From positions 77,653,176-77,717,175 of the forward strand of contig NC_092355.1 of the NCBI RefSeq assembly GCF_963676685.1: a stretch of 64,000 bases of DNA. Direction: 5' to 3'. The notes beneath the pieces are model-generated. The model was not told the origin of the DNA. It saw only the letters and a list, made by a program, of their open reading frames with translations, and searched no databases. Positions within the stretch are counted from its first letter, which is position 1, and every line of letters begins with the position of its first letter. A program made the position numbers and the translations under genes. The stretch comes from Mytilus edulis (taxonomy: Eukaryota; Mollusca; Bivalvia; Mytilida; Mytilidae). Of this stretch, positions 23,076 through 33,569 are shown piece by piece.

Positions 23076-24542
23076 CACGGCCGACACTCGGCTAACCGAT
23101 AGATTGGTCGGTTAATCTATATTGAGTATGCGGCTATATCGGCGGTTGGTCTGTTAATCGGGTTGGCTAAAGTCTGTTAATCAGGTGTTATCGAGAATAT
23201 CATTGAAAGTTCAGCAAGTTTCATTGTATAACTTTTAAAATATATTTTTATCATAAAAATTATTCATGTCTAACAAAACAATTCAATGTACTGAATCCAG
23301 TGGTGTAATTATTATTTTTCTAGCTTCGATGTACGATCTATAAAATGAAAAGGCGGGTTACTCATCAATAAATTTATACACATTTTACACACACAAAATG
23401 TACACAAAATGACACGTTGGTTGAATTTACTTGCATGCAATATTTTGAACATCGAAAAAAGACAGGCATTATGTTTGTTAACCATATTGATATCATTGTG
23501 TGAAAAATTTACACGAAAATCTGTATTTTGGTAACACAAATCAATCTTTATTTAAAACCTGGTCTGTTAATGGGTCGGCTGTATAAAACCCGGTCTGTTA
23601 ATTGGTCTGTTAAGAGTTATGAATGGCAATAAAAGTATAATTTTGTTCAGTCTTTATGGGGTGTTATCGGATCAAATGTGTAGGCTCAAGACGAGCAGCT
23701 AAAAAGAACCAATTGGATGATGCTGACGAATTAGGGTTTAACGTCCAGTGACAAATATCATGTGCATATGAGAACAGGCACAAAAATTAAGGCTGATTGA
23801 AAACGTTAATAATAAATTCATGCATATGCCAATCCATATCACGCTATATTGAAGTGACACACCCTTCAATAAAATGCAAAGGAAGTCAAAATAAAAATGC
23901 ACTTACTAGAAAGATACTGTTGCACCGTATTGTCATTTTTTTTCACTCATTGCCAAGAACATCTCATTCTTAAGTTTTTCAATGGGAAAATATAAATGTA
24001 AAAATACTATTGTCGTGGCTAAATAACTCTTAACTGACACAATTTCAATTGTCCATTAACAGACTTTATTCCCATAATTTTCACTAGCACGTGTTATTAT
24101 TCACGTTATATTACAATTATGAAATATTTACTAATGTCAATTTATTTTTTAGAACCAAAAGTACTATTTTGAGTCCTTTAAATGATATCTGAAATTGTTT
24201 GTTTCGCCTTTTATAAAAAAAAAATGATATGCGTATAAGCATAAATACTACATACTTGCGCGACGCCTTTTAGTTTTACTGAAAACTGTGCCGACTATGA
24301 AATGTTTTTACAGGTGGAAAATGTTCTATGATAAATATCATTTTGTCAGACACTTTTCTTTTTTGATTTGGTTCTTATAATATGCCAAAAATCTGTATAT
24401 TTAATAGAGTTTAACATTAAATTAAGCGTTTTACTCTTAACAGACGTATACCCAACCCGATTAACAGACCAAACGCCCATATAGCCGCATACTCAATATA
24501 GATTAACCGACCAATGTCTCGGTTAGCCGAATGTCGGCCGTG
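23076..24542. mobile_element. non-autonomous DNA transposon, 1467 bp, TATGA target duplication
   Basis: The ends are inverted repeats of about 100 bp: CACGGCCGACACTCGGCTAA on the left, and on the right the reverse complement of CACGGCCGACATTCGGCTAA. Matching continues through CTATATTGAGTATGCGGC and GTCTGTTAATCGGGTTGG. The 5-bp word TATGA directly flanks both ends (23071-23075 and 24543-24547), a clean target-site duplication. A second, weaker inverted pair with TGTTAATTGGTCTGTTAAGAG lies inside (near 23590 and 24030). No transposase frame exists. The superfamily is uncertain; CAC...GTG ends with 5-bp duplications are known from Transib and RAG-like transposons. Confidence 0.93.
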
Positions 24543-24547
24543 TATGA

Positions 24548-25560
24548 ATGTATTTTTCTATTCCATAAGATAAGGCAAAATGCTTTTAAAAATTCAAAAT
24601 TAACCCCTGAACTAGAGAACTAATTTAAAATCATTTTGCATTCATCACAATATATTGGTTTAATTGCATATGCCTAATCGGGATACACAATTTAGAGACC
24701 ACCATAATCATAAAGACCAAAAGTCAATGATCTGCATCACGCAGCCATATACCCTTCAACAATATGTTAAATATATATACCTTTATGAGTGTATCACTTT
24801 TGTTTAAAAGCAGAGCTTAACATATTTTGCCCCAAAAACAACCGGCCCAAAACAACATATACACCCACATGAGACATAATGATCAAATTAAAAGCGTTCA
24901 TTTTATGTATTGTCCGTCATATATTCATATCATATTAAATCTACTAATTATTCATATAGATTATTGATATAGAAATTAGAAGATGTGGTATGAGTGTCAA
25001 TGAGACATATCTCCATCTAAGTCACAATAAGCAAAAAGTAAACAACAAATATGATTGTTCACATCTTTAAATTTTATCAGACACTGATCTTGTCAACACA
25101 AGCGAATTTCCTGCTTGTTTGATAACCTCACATTAGTACACATACATGTATATATGATATAAGTACATTGGTACACACTATTATAGCTTAGGTTTAGGAT
25201 GACTCGATTTCCTGCCATGTTCTAACAAGGAAATCGGTAAAATATCAACACCGTTGTTTGTCATGATTGTGTATGCGTTAAAAAAATAATTCTCAACTCG
25301 CCAATGATTTAATTATTGTTTGTCTTGATTTGTTGTTGGCGAAATTAACTACAGATTCAGGTAGACTGGTACATAAAATAATGCACTATTAGTCAAAATG
25401 GGATAAGACTATTGCCTATTCTAACAGCTGATTAACTGAGTATGTTTGTTGTTGTTGACAAATTCTTTGAAAAGAAAATCTATACGATAATATTTTTTAT
25501 AAGGAATATAATTCATGACATTTTACAATACGACATCAAGTCAAACACAAACACAAACGC
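24548..25560. other. non-coding stretch upstream of the 25564 gene
   Basis: A short copy of the GATGTGGTATGAGTGTCAATG family lies at 24978-25030. Otherwise this is AT-rich DNA, which probably includes the promoter and 5' leader of the gene at 25564. No TATA box in a convincing place is seen. Confidence 0.4.
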
Positions 25561-25563
25561 ATA

Positions 25564-27424
25564 ATGGCAAAAGATTATCTTGAGGCTCTAGTTGACATTA
25601 CGAAAAAATTAAAAATCAGACCGCAAGTTGACTTACAACGCTTTATCATCAATCCGACCGGGAGGATCAGAAAAGTTTCCAGTCATGCAGTACTAGATAT
25701 CGTGGCTGACTCCCATGGGCGTATCCGTAGTGGTTCCATGGAGAGTACCAGTAAATCTTCTTTAGCTGGTTCCCTGGACAGCCCGTCCAGAATGCGTAGG
25801 ATTTCTAGTCAGTCTGTACTAGCAGTTGTACAGGAAAATGATAGTTGTTTTCATTCCACGTGTCTCGAAGCTTGTAAAAACATGACAATCTTAGAAAAGC
25901 TTCAATACGTAAGAAAATTACAGGTAATCTTTTATCGTATCTATATTTGAAAATCAGCATATTATCGGTTTTCACATTTCTTCATTCTTCAATTTTTTAG
26001 ACAGGTTTTTTTTCTGTTTTATATATATTTTGCTTATTAATCTCTATGTTTATATATTGAAACACTTCCATTGTTCTCTATTCGGTATATGTTAGCACCC
26101 CATTATTTTCAATTCTTTATTGATAGGTTCTCCCCCTTATTCTGCTTTTTTTGTTGTTCGTTATCCTCTATTATGTTAACCCCACATAGACCATCATAAT
26201 TTCCTGTGCAGCAGGATATGCGAACTCTAAAGAGTTTAAATTTGATGTTGTGTATGAGTGATGTATTATTGTAATTTATCTCACCTTGATTTCAAATACT
26301 AGTATATCTTACCGCATAACTTGTTCCTTAAACTCGAGTTTTCACGTTTGTACTTACTGTTCCAGTTTGCTCTATACTCTAAGAGAGAGGCGAAAGATAC
26401 AAAAGGGACATTTAAACCTAATAGTCATAAAATACGCTGATAAAGAGAAAAGGACAAACACACAACACAATACAATAGTAAACAAACAAAACAAAACAAA
26501 GACAACTAAAGATTGAGCAACACGAACCTCACCAAACATTGGGGGTTGTCTGAGGTGTTCCGGAAGGGTAAGAAGATCCTGCTACACATGTGGACAAGAA
26601 AACAATCATTTTGATTTTCTGTGGAAGGGATTTTTTCGAGGACCGTTTACACATTATGATCTTAATCCAATTGATTGCCTGCATTATGTAGAGCAGAAAT
26701 AGATAGTTTATTCTAAGTTTATACCAGACAATCATAATCATCTCGTTATTGTTCTTAAACGTAACGAAATTCACATAGATTGAAACTTGTTAATGCATTC
26801 ACTTAGATTCTTTTGGCCTTTATGTTCAACTTTGTTGCATCATTTCGATACCCTCCTTCCAAATACATAAATAATGTAAATATTCTGACAGTATCCGTAG
26901 ATCATACCTTCAGATAAAGATGATAATATGCATGTCATACACGGGGTTTGATATAGTGAAACATTTCCAAAACCAGTGTTAAAAAAATACTTTACAGAAA
27001 TAGAAGCTTAATTCTATAGTTAAAATTTAAATATACTAAACAACATGAGCGATCGACGTTAAAATTCTAGAAAACATAGCTCTTTAAAAAAGCTGTCGTG
27101 TAATTGTGCAATTGACGATTTCTCTAGTTACAACTTTAATTTTTATTTTAACATGAGTTTTTTGTTCTATTCCAGACTGAAATTCGACAACAAGATCAAC
27201 TGCTGGCGAAACAATTCCTTCAATTATACAAAGACATCCAGCAAGAGAAAGTCCGGAAGTCATGTATCCAGCATCAGGATCATTTAGACGCTTTGTTTGA
27301 TGACACAGTTGAAGAAAAAGAGACTCCAGTCATGTGTGACCAACCAGTCAAACGAAGAGCAAAGACACTTACATGCGGTGTTACCCGGATGAACATTCGA
27401 TCTCAGAGATTTTCATGCTCTTAG
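25564..27424 (+). CDS. two-exon gene, 202-residue protein of unknown function with repeated R-x-R-x-x-S motifs
   Basis: Exon 1 is 25564-25923 (120 codons, ATG start, donor CAG/GTAATC). Exon 2 is 27176-27424 (82 codons plus TAG, acceptor TTCTATTCCAG). Both junctions are phase 0, and each exon stays open to its splice site. Residues 34-47 (RIRKVSSHAVLDIV) and 76-89 (RMRRISSQSVLAVV) are an internal duplication, with a third partial copy, RIRSGS, at 53-58. Each places a Ser after a basic cluster, the pattern favoured by PKA, CaMKII and similar kinases. The C-terminal half is a charged helix (QQDQLLAKQFLQLYKDIQQE), then an acidic patch and a basic Cys-containing tail. No signal peptide or membrane segment is present. 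AATAAA at 27670-27675 is a likely polyadenylation signal. I do not recognise the family. A phosphorylated adaptor is only a guess. Confidence 0.7.
26380..26620 (+). repeat. GACGAAAGATACC-family repeat in the intron of the 25564 gene
   Basis: Begins GAGAGAGGCGAAAGATACAA and reaches the far end of the family, with GAGCAACACGAACCTCACC, a GGTGTTCCGGAAGGGTAAG block and GATCCTGCTACACATGTGG. It is one of the two most complete copies in the window, so it shows the order of head, A-rich body and tail. Confidence 0.75.
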
Positions 27425-27699
27425 AAATACTCGTGAAATCATATCACAGCCTCTAAAAAAAGACTACAAAGATTATACTCGAATTAATGTAAATATGTGT
27501 ACTAACACAATTAACCATATCAATTGCTCTGTACTAACAATGTTAAAGTGGCCGGGAGAATGTACCGGTACTTGATGTATCTGTTAGTAAATGTAAATAT
27601 GTTGATAAAATGTTTTGAAGATAAGATGAAAAAGACTTCTTTCAAATATTTTTTCTTTCTTTTATTTTTAATAAAATCTATGCCATTAATTCATAACTG

Positions 27700-28100
27700 A
27701 TTAAAGTAAAACCATCCATGCATTATAAGTTTGTTATGAGTTATAACCTTCAGTGCCTACTATGTATGACAAGGGGTTGTAGTATTAGTTCGAAAGAGAC
27801 AACTGTCGAATGCCGGATAGGATAACGTTAACATGTGGTCTTCATCAAAGATAAAAGCATAAAACGTAAAAAGACCCGGATATTACAAGATGTGAAACAA
27901 ATAATAAGATAAAAACACTGCCTGATATTTGTGAACGATAAACAAATTAGATAGACAGCAACCCATAACAACCACTGAATGATAGACTCCTGGTTTTAAA
28001 TTTTTGGAAAATTATCATCAAGATATCAAACAGTTAATGTTAATGAATTTATCAATTCGATTGGGAATTGATTCATAACAATAAAGGAAAAATAAATATG
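27700..28100. other. non-coding stretch after the 25564 gene
   Basis: Nothing is recognised apart from A-rich DNA. Short minus-strand open frames at 28018-28426 derive from the interspersed repeat to the right. Confidence 0.4.
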
Positions 28101-28104
28101 CTAC

Positions 28105-28345
28105 GGAAAGAGAGGAGATGGATAACAAAGGGATATTTAAACTCATAAGTTGAAAATAAATAGACACCGCCATGGCTAAAGAAAAAAGACCAACAGCCAA
28201 ACAACAATAAACAAAATCCAAAATATAAAACTAAAGAATGAACAACACGAAAACCCCTCCCCCTAATAATTGGGGACCGGGGAGTGATCTCGTGTGGTAC
28301 GGAAGGGTTCCTGCCCATGTGTTGATACTGAGGGCATAGATAAAA
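28105..28345 (+). repeat. GACGAAAGATACC-family repeat, near full length
   Basis: Runs from GAGAGGAGATGGATAACAAAGG (diverged head) through GACACCGCCATGGCTAAAG and GAACAACACGAAAACCCC to CGGAAGGGTTCCTGCCCATG. It has the same order of blocks as the copy at 26380. Confidence 0.75.
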
Positions 28346-28737
28346 CCTTTGATACCGAAACGTACACATATAGTCCAGAAGAAACTTTACATTATAAAAT
28401 ATCTTATCACAGTTCTTTAAAACCACTTTTTAATTAAATAAGAAAACTTTTGTTTAATAATATTATGTGGAAGCGGATGGTAAAGCGTCTATAATTCATA
28501 ACTGTCAACATTATTGAAAGGACATCAAAATGTGTTTTTTTAATTCCACTTTCATAACTAATCTACAATAAAAAGTCATTCGTGTACATAGTGTTTTATA
28601 GTGCATGTACTATGAAAAATAGAAGGTAAAATACTGATTTACCATTGGACGAGAATAGGTGAGTATGTTCTCATAGCAGGATATTTAAAAATCAATGCCA
28701 TTGGAACTATTACCATATCTTCCTATATATAGATATA

Positions 28738-28985
28738 GGAAGATGTGGTGTGAGTGCCAATGAGACAACTCTCCATACAAATAATTTAAAAAGTAAACCA
28801 TTATAGGTTAAGGTACGGCCTTCAACACGGAGCCTTAGCTCACACCGAACAACAAGCTATAAAGGGCCCCAAAATTACTAGTGTAAAACCATTCAAACGG
28901 GAAAACCAAAGGTCTAGTTTATATAAAAAAAAACGAGAAAGCACAAAAAAAATGATAACAAAACTAAGAATTAGTGACCATAATT
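28738..28985 (+). repeat. GATGTGGTGTGAGTGCC interspersed repeat
   Basis: Starts GGAAGATGTGGTGTGAGTGC and continues through GAGACAACTCTCCATAC, GTACGGCCTTCAACACGG and GAACAACAAGCTATAAAG to A-rich sequence. Other members are at 45492, 51955 (minus), 57700, 60222 and 62464, with fragments at 24978, 29735, 46318 and 54772. Confidence 0.8.
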
Positions 28986-29099
28986 TAAATATAGAAAAGG
29001 GCAAACATTCTAATATTCCTTGAGAGCAGAGCCTTAAATGTAAAACTTTAGAAAACGAAAAACATTTTATATGAGATTATAAATTAAATATGGAACTAA

Positions 29100-29195
29100 G
29101 AAACAACTTTTTTTTAACAATTTGGATTTGAATTTTTCTGTTGAAGATTTATGTGATGAAGAAAATTTTATTTCTTAACTCAATCCATCAACACC
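29100..29195 (+). pseudogene. possible tail end of a LINE-type reading frame
   Basis: A short frame contains FNNLDLNFSVEDLCDEENF and, after a stop, LNPSTPLQ. A similar short frame, NNFNNLTEEEKNHYLLNPST, lies near 56657-56716. Acidic helix plus a Leu-Asn/Ser ending is a common C-terminus of LINE reverse-transcriptase proteins, so both may be 5'-truncated LINE tails. The evidence is thin. Confidence 0.3.
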
Positions 29196-29234
29196 ATTAC
29201 AAGTAAATATTTTGGGGTTCTAGGCCTAAAACAA

Positions 29235-29560
29235 AAGCCTATATACAACTAGTCTAAACATCAACCCAACAATGTTAAATCTGTAAATTTGCTTTCGCAA
29301 TTTTTGTGTTCTTCCCTCGCCGGGATTCGAACTCATGCTACTGAAATATATCGTGACACCAACATGACCAAATCGCCTACACTTATCCGAAGCGCTAGAC
29401 CACTCGACCACCTCGATCTAACATTTTTGGGCAGATGTTTAGACGAGTTGTATATACAGAATGTACACAGCCATGTATCACCATCACTGCTGGTGATCCG
29501 ATGGATAAATCTGTTGTAGAGTTGTCACTGCTTCAGACGTACTTATATGTGAATTATAGT
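29235..29560 (-). mobile_element. tRNA-derived SINE-like element
   Basis: On the minus strand a tRNA-like head spans about 29417 to 29312. It has an A-box-like GGTGGTCGAGTGGTCTAGCG (29391-29410 region) and a B-box GAGTTCGAATCCC (29322-29334), in the right order for an internal RNA polymerase III promoter. The head is longer than a true tRNA and has no clear closing acceptor stem, so it is not a functional tRNA gene. The head is flanked by an imperfect inverted repeat (GTTTAGACTAGTTGTATATA-type arms near 29240 and 29440). Confidence 0.55.
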
Positions 29561-30225
29561 TATATTGGTTACTTATTTTATATGTCACAAACTTAATGTT
29601 TAAAGTTTATACGGCAATAAATATTTATAAATTAACACATTTTAAAACGCCCTTACTGTTTCCAAACAAATTTATACTATTTTTGGTTTAAGGGTTATGA
29701 AGTTGATAAGATAGGCATATGTGGACATGTATTGTGACTTGGATGGAGAATAGTCTCATTTGCACTCATACCACATCTTTTTATATCTATCATAACTTAT
29801 TACATAACCATACAAATATTCATAATTATATAAATAGTTTACACGAATCATGATGTGTTAGCATTAGCTAGCCCTTCACATCGTTTTAAAATATTTAAAA
29901 ACAAAAAAAAGTGTAGTTTAAAAAACAAATTCATTATTCATTGATAATGTGTTTGTTGGTTCCACATAATAAGGTATATTGCATAAAGTATTTAATTACT
30001 CATAGTTTATAAATATACAGCTACATACTTTCATATAAATTGATTTGATTTAATATAATAATTGACCATTAATAATATAAGATTCTCAATTATAGCATAT
30101 TTATATATAATGTATAGATCATACTCAGAATAAAATAAATATATAGTTATCAAACGTAAATGCATTTTAATATATGATGCCATTAAGTAGTAGGGTTATT
30201 CATAAGTTATATATTAACATCTATT
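29561..30225. other. very AT-rich stretch
   Basis: A minus-strand fragment of the GATGTGGTATGAGTGCC family lies at about 29735-29795 (ATGGAGAATAGTCTCATTTG and on to ATACCACATC). The rest is AT-rich with no supported feature. Confidence 0.45.
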
Positions 30226-30229
30226 TTAT

Positions 30230-30771
30230 CAGCAATCAAAGACGGGCTTCAAAGTTATTGTGAAACTGCCTATTCTAGAGGTGGCGTGAATCATATGTGA
30301 ATACTTAAAACTTCCAAAGATATTTTAGAGTACATACAATCTAACTCTCTTTTATCTTGTAACAGTAATAACATTTGACTTTTCTACTCTTTACACAAGT
30401 ATTCCACATTCCAAACTAAAAGACAAATTGAAAGAGTTGGTGTATTAATGTGCTTCATAAAAAAGAATGGCCAACGTAGATATAAGTATCTTGTCTTAGG
30501 GAGGGATACATCCTACTTTGTAAAGGATCACTCTGATTCAAACAAAAAATTCTCTGAAACTGATATTATCAAGATGCTTGATTTCTTGATTGACAACATA
30601 TTTGTTACGTTCGGAGGACATGTTTTTCAACAGACTGTCGGCATTCCAATTGGAACAAATTGTGCCCCTCTACTTGCCAACTTCTTTCTTTATTATTATG
30701 AGGCTGACTTCATGAAGGAACTTCTTAGGAAGAAAGACAAGAAGTTAGCAATATCCTTTAACGCTATATAG
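30230..30771 (+). pseudogene. truncated reverse transcriptase fragment
   Basis: The clean frame 30448-30771 (107 codons) contains FGGHVFQQTVGIPIGTNCAP and LLANFFLYYYEADF. The G-x-P-x-G-T-N-C-A-P segment matches the conserved block just before the catalytic Y-x-D-D box of a reverse transcriptase type common in invertebrate genomes. The fragment stops before that box. Upstream, 30230-30447 reads in related pieces broken by stops and a frameshift, including LYTSIPHSKLK. The downstream part is lost, and a minus-strand fragment of another repeat follows. I recall this type being annotated only as a generic RT; Penelope-like or LINE origin is undecided. A C-terminal fragment that looks like the same protein lies at 46021-46255. 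Confidence 0.8.
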
Positions 30772-30805
30772 ATAAAAACATAAGTCAGTTTATTTTAGAT
30801 TTATG

Positions 30806-30845
30806 AGTTTGACTGTCCCTTTGGTATCTTTCGTCCCTCTTTTAT
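30806..30845 (-). repeat. head fragment of the GACGAAAGATACC family
   Basis: ATGAGTTTGACTGTCCCTTT followed by GGTATCTTTCGTCCCTCTTT is the reverse complement of the family's first 40 bases. An almost identical fragment lies at 60022-60063. Both contain just the head. Confidence 0.85.
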
Positions 30846-31017
30846 ATAAAATCTCGAAAAGTTATGACCTATATTTTTGGCACATCACCGTATATACCCA
30901 ATAATAGGAAATCAACCTCCCCAACCCACCAACCCACCTCCATAAACTATTGTATCCTTCCGTAAAAACGAGATCTGATCTACTTCAGTCAATTACTCCC
31001 ATCAGTTGAGGATTCTT

Positions 31018-31318
31018 TCAATCCTGTTGCCATTCGATTACGTCCCTTTATTTATAGAATCTTTGCCATTCGATTACGTCCCTTTATTTATAGAATCTTT
31101 GCCATTCGATTACGTCCCTTTATTTATAGAATCTTTGCTATTCGATTGCGTCCCTTTATTTATAGAATCTTTGCCATTCGATTACGTCCCTTTATTTATA
31201 GAATCTTTGCTATTCGATTACGTCCCTTTATTTATAGAATCTTTGCCATTCGATTACGTCCCTTTATTTATTGAATACTTGCTATTCGATTGCGTCCCTT
31301 TATTTATAGATTTTACAA
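31018..31318 (+). repeat. 36-bp minisatellite, eight copies, open in frame
   Basis: The unit starts GCCATTCGATTACGTCCCTT and ends TATAGAATCTTT. Because 36 is a multiple of 3, one plus-strand frame stays open and reads as a 12-residue repeat (LPFDYVPLFIES). Variants swap CCATT for CTATT and TTACG for TTGCG. No promoter, signal or neighbouring exon supports expression, so I call it a repeat, not a gene. Confidence 0.9.
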
Positions 31319-31349
31319 ATTTGGTCAGGGTTGTATCTATATAGCTATA

Positions 31350-31783
31350 TCCGACAATCATATCTTGTGTTCACTACACAAGTGGTAACAGTTTCCGATA
31401 CGCGTTTATATAACAAGTTTAATACAGACATAATAATTGCTTTATTATTCAGAAATTATTTTAAAAATTAAGCGTTTTAATCAGACGAATGAGTTGATGG
31501 ATTGTTTAAAAGTGTTAATGAGGATATAACAACTTCAAATTACAAAATATATCGACGCACAATATGCACTTTCGGTAAATTTTTCGGTGTGATACATAAT
31601 GGACTGATTTGAAAAAAAAAAATAATCTGTATATTTCTCCTAGTTTGACAGTAAAAATAGTGATTTGAAATAATTTTTACAGTCAGCAAATTCGACCAAA
31701 TCAATAAAATAAGGAACAAATAGAGACTACCGGAAAGAAAAGGGAGTTACAAAGACATTCTAAATTCAAAAAATATTATCATA
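31350..31783. promoter_or_regulatory. upstream region of the receptor gene with possible 5' UTR acceptor
   Basis: TTTTTACAG at about 31674-31682 would serve as a splice acceptor for an untranslated first exon; about 100 bases of A-rich leader then precede the ATG at 31784. Intron-in-5'UTR with an intronless coding region is common for class A receptors. No TATA box is evident. Confidence 0.35.
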
Positions 31784-33136
31784 ATGAATAATACATCTGG
31801 ATTTGTCGCAGTGCAGGAGAGCTTACAAAACTATGAGGAGATTTTATTGGCTGAGAACAGATACGAGGCGAAAGCTTTAACTCCAGTGACTGTCTACTTA
31901 GTTATGTTGATGATTATAGGAATATTCGGAAATACAATGGTTCTTTACGTATACAAGTTCCGTTTCCGAAAGTCAACCTCCCGCGTTTTTATTCTGAGTC
32001 TCGCTGCCTTTGATCTGATCACGTGTTTATTCGGAATGCCGTATCATATATTGGACTTAGCGCATCCATACACATTCACATGGGATGCCGTCTGTAAATC
32101 TTTGAGCTTTGCGTTGACTTTTACCATTCTAGGTTCTATTTATGTTTTAGATTTGATAGCGATAGATAGGTATCGGAAAATATGCAAACCATTGGAAAAA
32201 CAGTTGTCAGCCATGGGAACAAAAATAATATGCTGGGTTACCGCCCTTGTAGCTGCGATTTCTGCGTCACCAATGATATTTCTATATGGCGTTGCAGACG
32301 TTAACACACGAACACCAAACATTACTGGAAAAGAATGTTACATTTCAAATGAATATTCTTTTACAGAATTTCCTTTGATTTATGACGGGTTTTTTATTCT
32401 TCTTTTTCTTCTCTCGATTTTAATTGTGTCGATTTTATACATTTATGTTGGAATAGCCGTTCGGAAGCGGAAGAAGGTCCATGAACCTAACCTCAATGGT
32501 TCCGGTTCCGGTTTCGGGACACCATTAGGATCAAGACGGACGACTACAGGAGAGGACACTATATCAACACCATTAGGAAGTCTCAGAGAAAAGGATGGCA
32601 CCATTCGTCCACATTTACATGGCCATTCACCAATCATCAAACAGATATCTAAATTTTCAAACCTATCGTACAATTCCCCCCGTATACCTAGGAAAGTCAA
32701 TAAAGAAATGAAGAAAGAAAAATCATTTAGACAAAAACTAAAACGTGCCATGTCTGACGTATCTAGTGGGGATTACGATTCTAATTCCGGAACGGGTACC
32801 TTAGACAGAGGTCAAGGTCAACTCAAAATCATCGACCAGACCAAAATGGCGTCCAGAAAACAAAGGAGAACCCTTAGAATAACTACAATGTTATTTATCA
32901 TTACTTTAATTTTTGTTATCAGTTTTCTGCCTTATCTTATAATAGAGGTGATTAGCAACACAGACGAGACCTACTGGAACACCATGGAGACGTGGGAACT
33001 GGTTATATCCAGTCTTCTCTATAGAACTTACTTTATAAACAACATGGTTAATCCCATTGTATACTGGTGTTTAGATCAAAAATTTAAAAAGGAAGTCGTT
33101 AAGTTTTTTACAAGATGTAAAACATGTAAACATTGA
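31784..33136 (+). CDS. class A (rhodopsin-like) G-protein-coupled receptor, intronless, 450 residues
   Basis: A seven-helix plasma-membrane receptor. TM1 about 34-57 with conserved Asn50 (GN); TM2 69-91 with Asp77; TM3 104-127 starting at Cys104, which should bond to Cys185 in loop 2; DRY at 128-130; TM4 148-168; TM5 199-224; TM6 364-390; TM7 407-430 with NPIVY at 423-427. Asn2, Asn3 and Asn179 lie in glycosylation sequons. Loop 3 is long (about 225-363), Ser/Arg/Lys-rich and probably regulatory. The short tail ends CKTCKH, with Cys445 and Cys448 able to carry palmitate. TM6 has F377-x3-F381-x-P383, so the usual tryptophan toggle (position 6.48) is Phe. The pattern resembles invertebrate peptide-receptor groups such as the cholecystokinin/orexin-like ones, but I cannot name a ligand. 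AATAAA at 33282-33287 is the likely polyadenylation signal. The frame is intact. Confidence 0.93.
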   Translation: MNNTSGFVAVQESLQNYEEILLAENRYEAKALTPVTVYLVMLMIIGIFGNTMVLYVYKFRFRKSTSRVFILSLAAFDLITCLFGMPYHILDLAHPYTFTWDAVCKSLSFALTFTILGSIYVLDLIAIDRYRKICKPLEKQLSAMGTKIICWVTALVAAISASPMIFLYGVADVNTRTPNITGKECYISNEYSFTEFPLIYDGFFILLFLLSILIVSILYIYVGIAVRKRKKVHEPNLNGSGSGFGTPLGSRRTTTGEDTISTPLGSLREKDGTIRPHLHGHSPIIKQISKFSNLSYNSPRIPRKVNKEMKKEKSFRQKLKRAMSDVSSGDYDSNSGTGTLDRGQGQLKIIDQTKMASRKQRRTLRITTMLFIITLIFVISFLPYLIIEVISNTDETYWNTMETWELVISSLLYRTYFINNMVNPIVYWCLDQKFKKEVVKFFTRCKTCKH

Positions 33137-33281
33137 CATAGTCGGAATTAGGATCGTCTGACATAAGCATGATAAAAAAAGTGTTTGTTTTTGTTTATTT
33201 GATTGTTTTTGGTTTTTTTTTCCCTTTTTTTTAGGGGGGGGGGGGAGTTTCTAAGAGGTGAGATTGTTATATCTATATAAT

Positions 33282-33287
33282 AATAAA
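33282..33287 (+). terminator. polyadenylation signal AATAAA of the receptor gene
   Basis: AATAAA lies about 145 bases after the receptor stop codon, a normal distance. A G-run (around 33234-33246) sits upstream of it. Confidence 0.5.
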
Positions 33288-33304
33288 ATATTCTGATTGT
33301 AAAT

Positions 33305-33511
33305 AATGAGCTCAGCGAAATTTATGTTGATCAGTTGAGTAAAAAATTACAAGGTTTTGTTTATGATTATATTAAATGTTGTATATATTCTAAGCGCACA
33401 TTTGAAGAAACTTTCATAATCTGTCCCAAGCCTAACATTTTAAAAGACAGTGCTAAGAATTCTAAAATGATACATGATTTTAAACGTATTTGTTACCAGC
33501 CTAAAAAATAA
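33305..33511 (+). pseudogene. orphan 69-codon open segment, probably a mobile-element fragment
   Basis: From AATGAGCTCAGCG to a TAA at 33509-33511 one frame stays open for 68 sense codons, with an internal ATG only late. It includes ELSEIYVDQLSKKLQGFVYD and IICPKPNILKDS. The composition is protein-like (charged, with Tyr and Cys) and unlike the AT-rich flanks. No domain is recognised. It may be a piece of a transposon protein, or a receptor-unrelated exon lacking its partners. Confidence 0.35.
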
Positions 33512-33569
33512 ATCATTGTAACAAACACTAGAAAGAAATTTCCAGTAAAGGCTCTGCAGAGAAAATATA

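Noticed and set aside
29312-29417. A true tRNA gene on the minus strand
   Set aside because: A- and B-box words are present, but the stretch is too long and no acceptor stem closes; a SINE head fits better.
32140-32751. Minus-strand open frames inside the receptor
   Set aside because: They are antisense shadows of the intact receptor frame.
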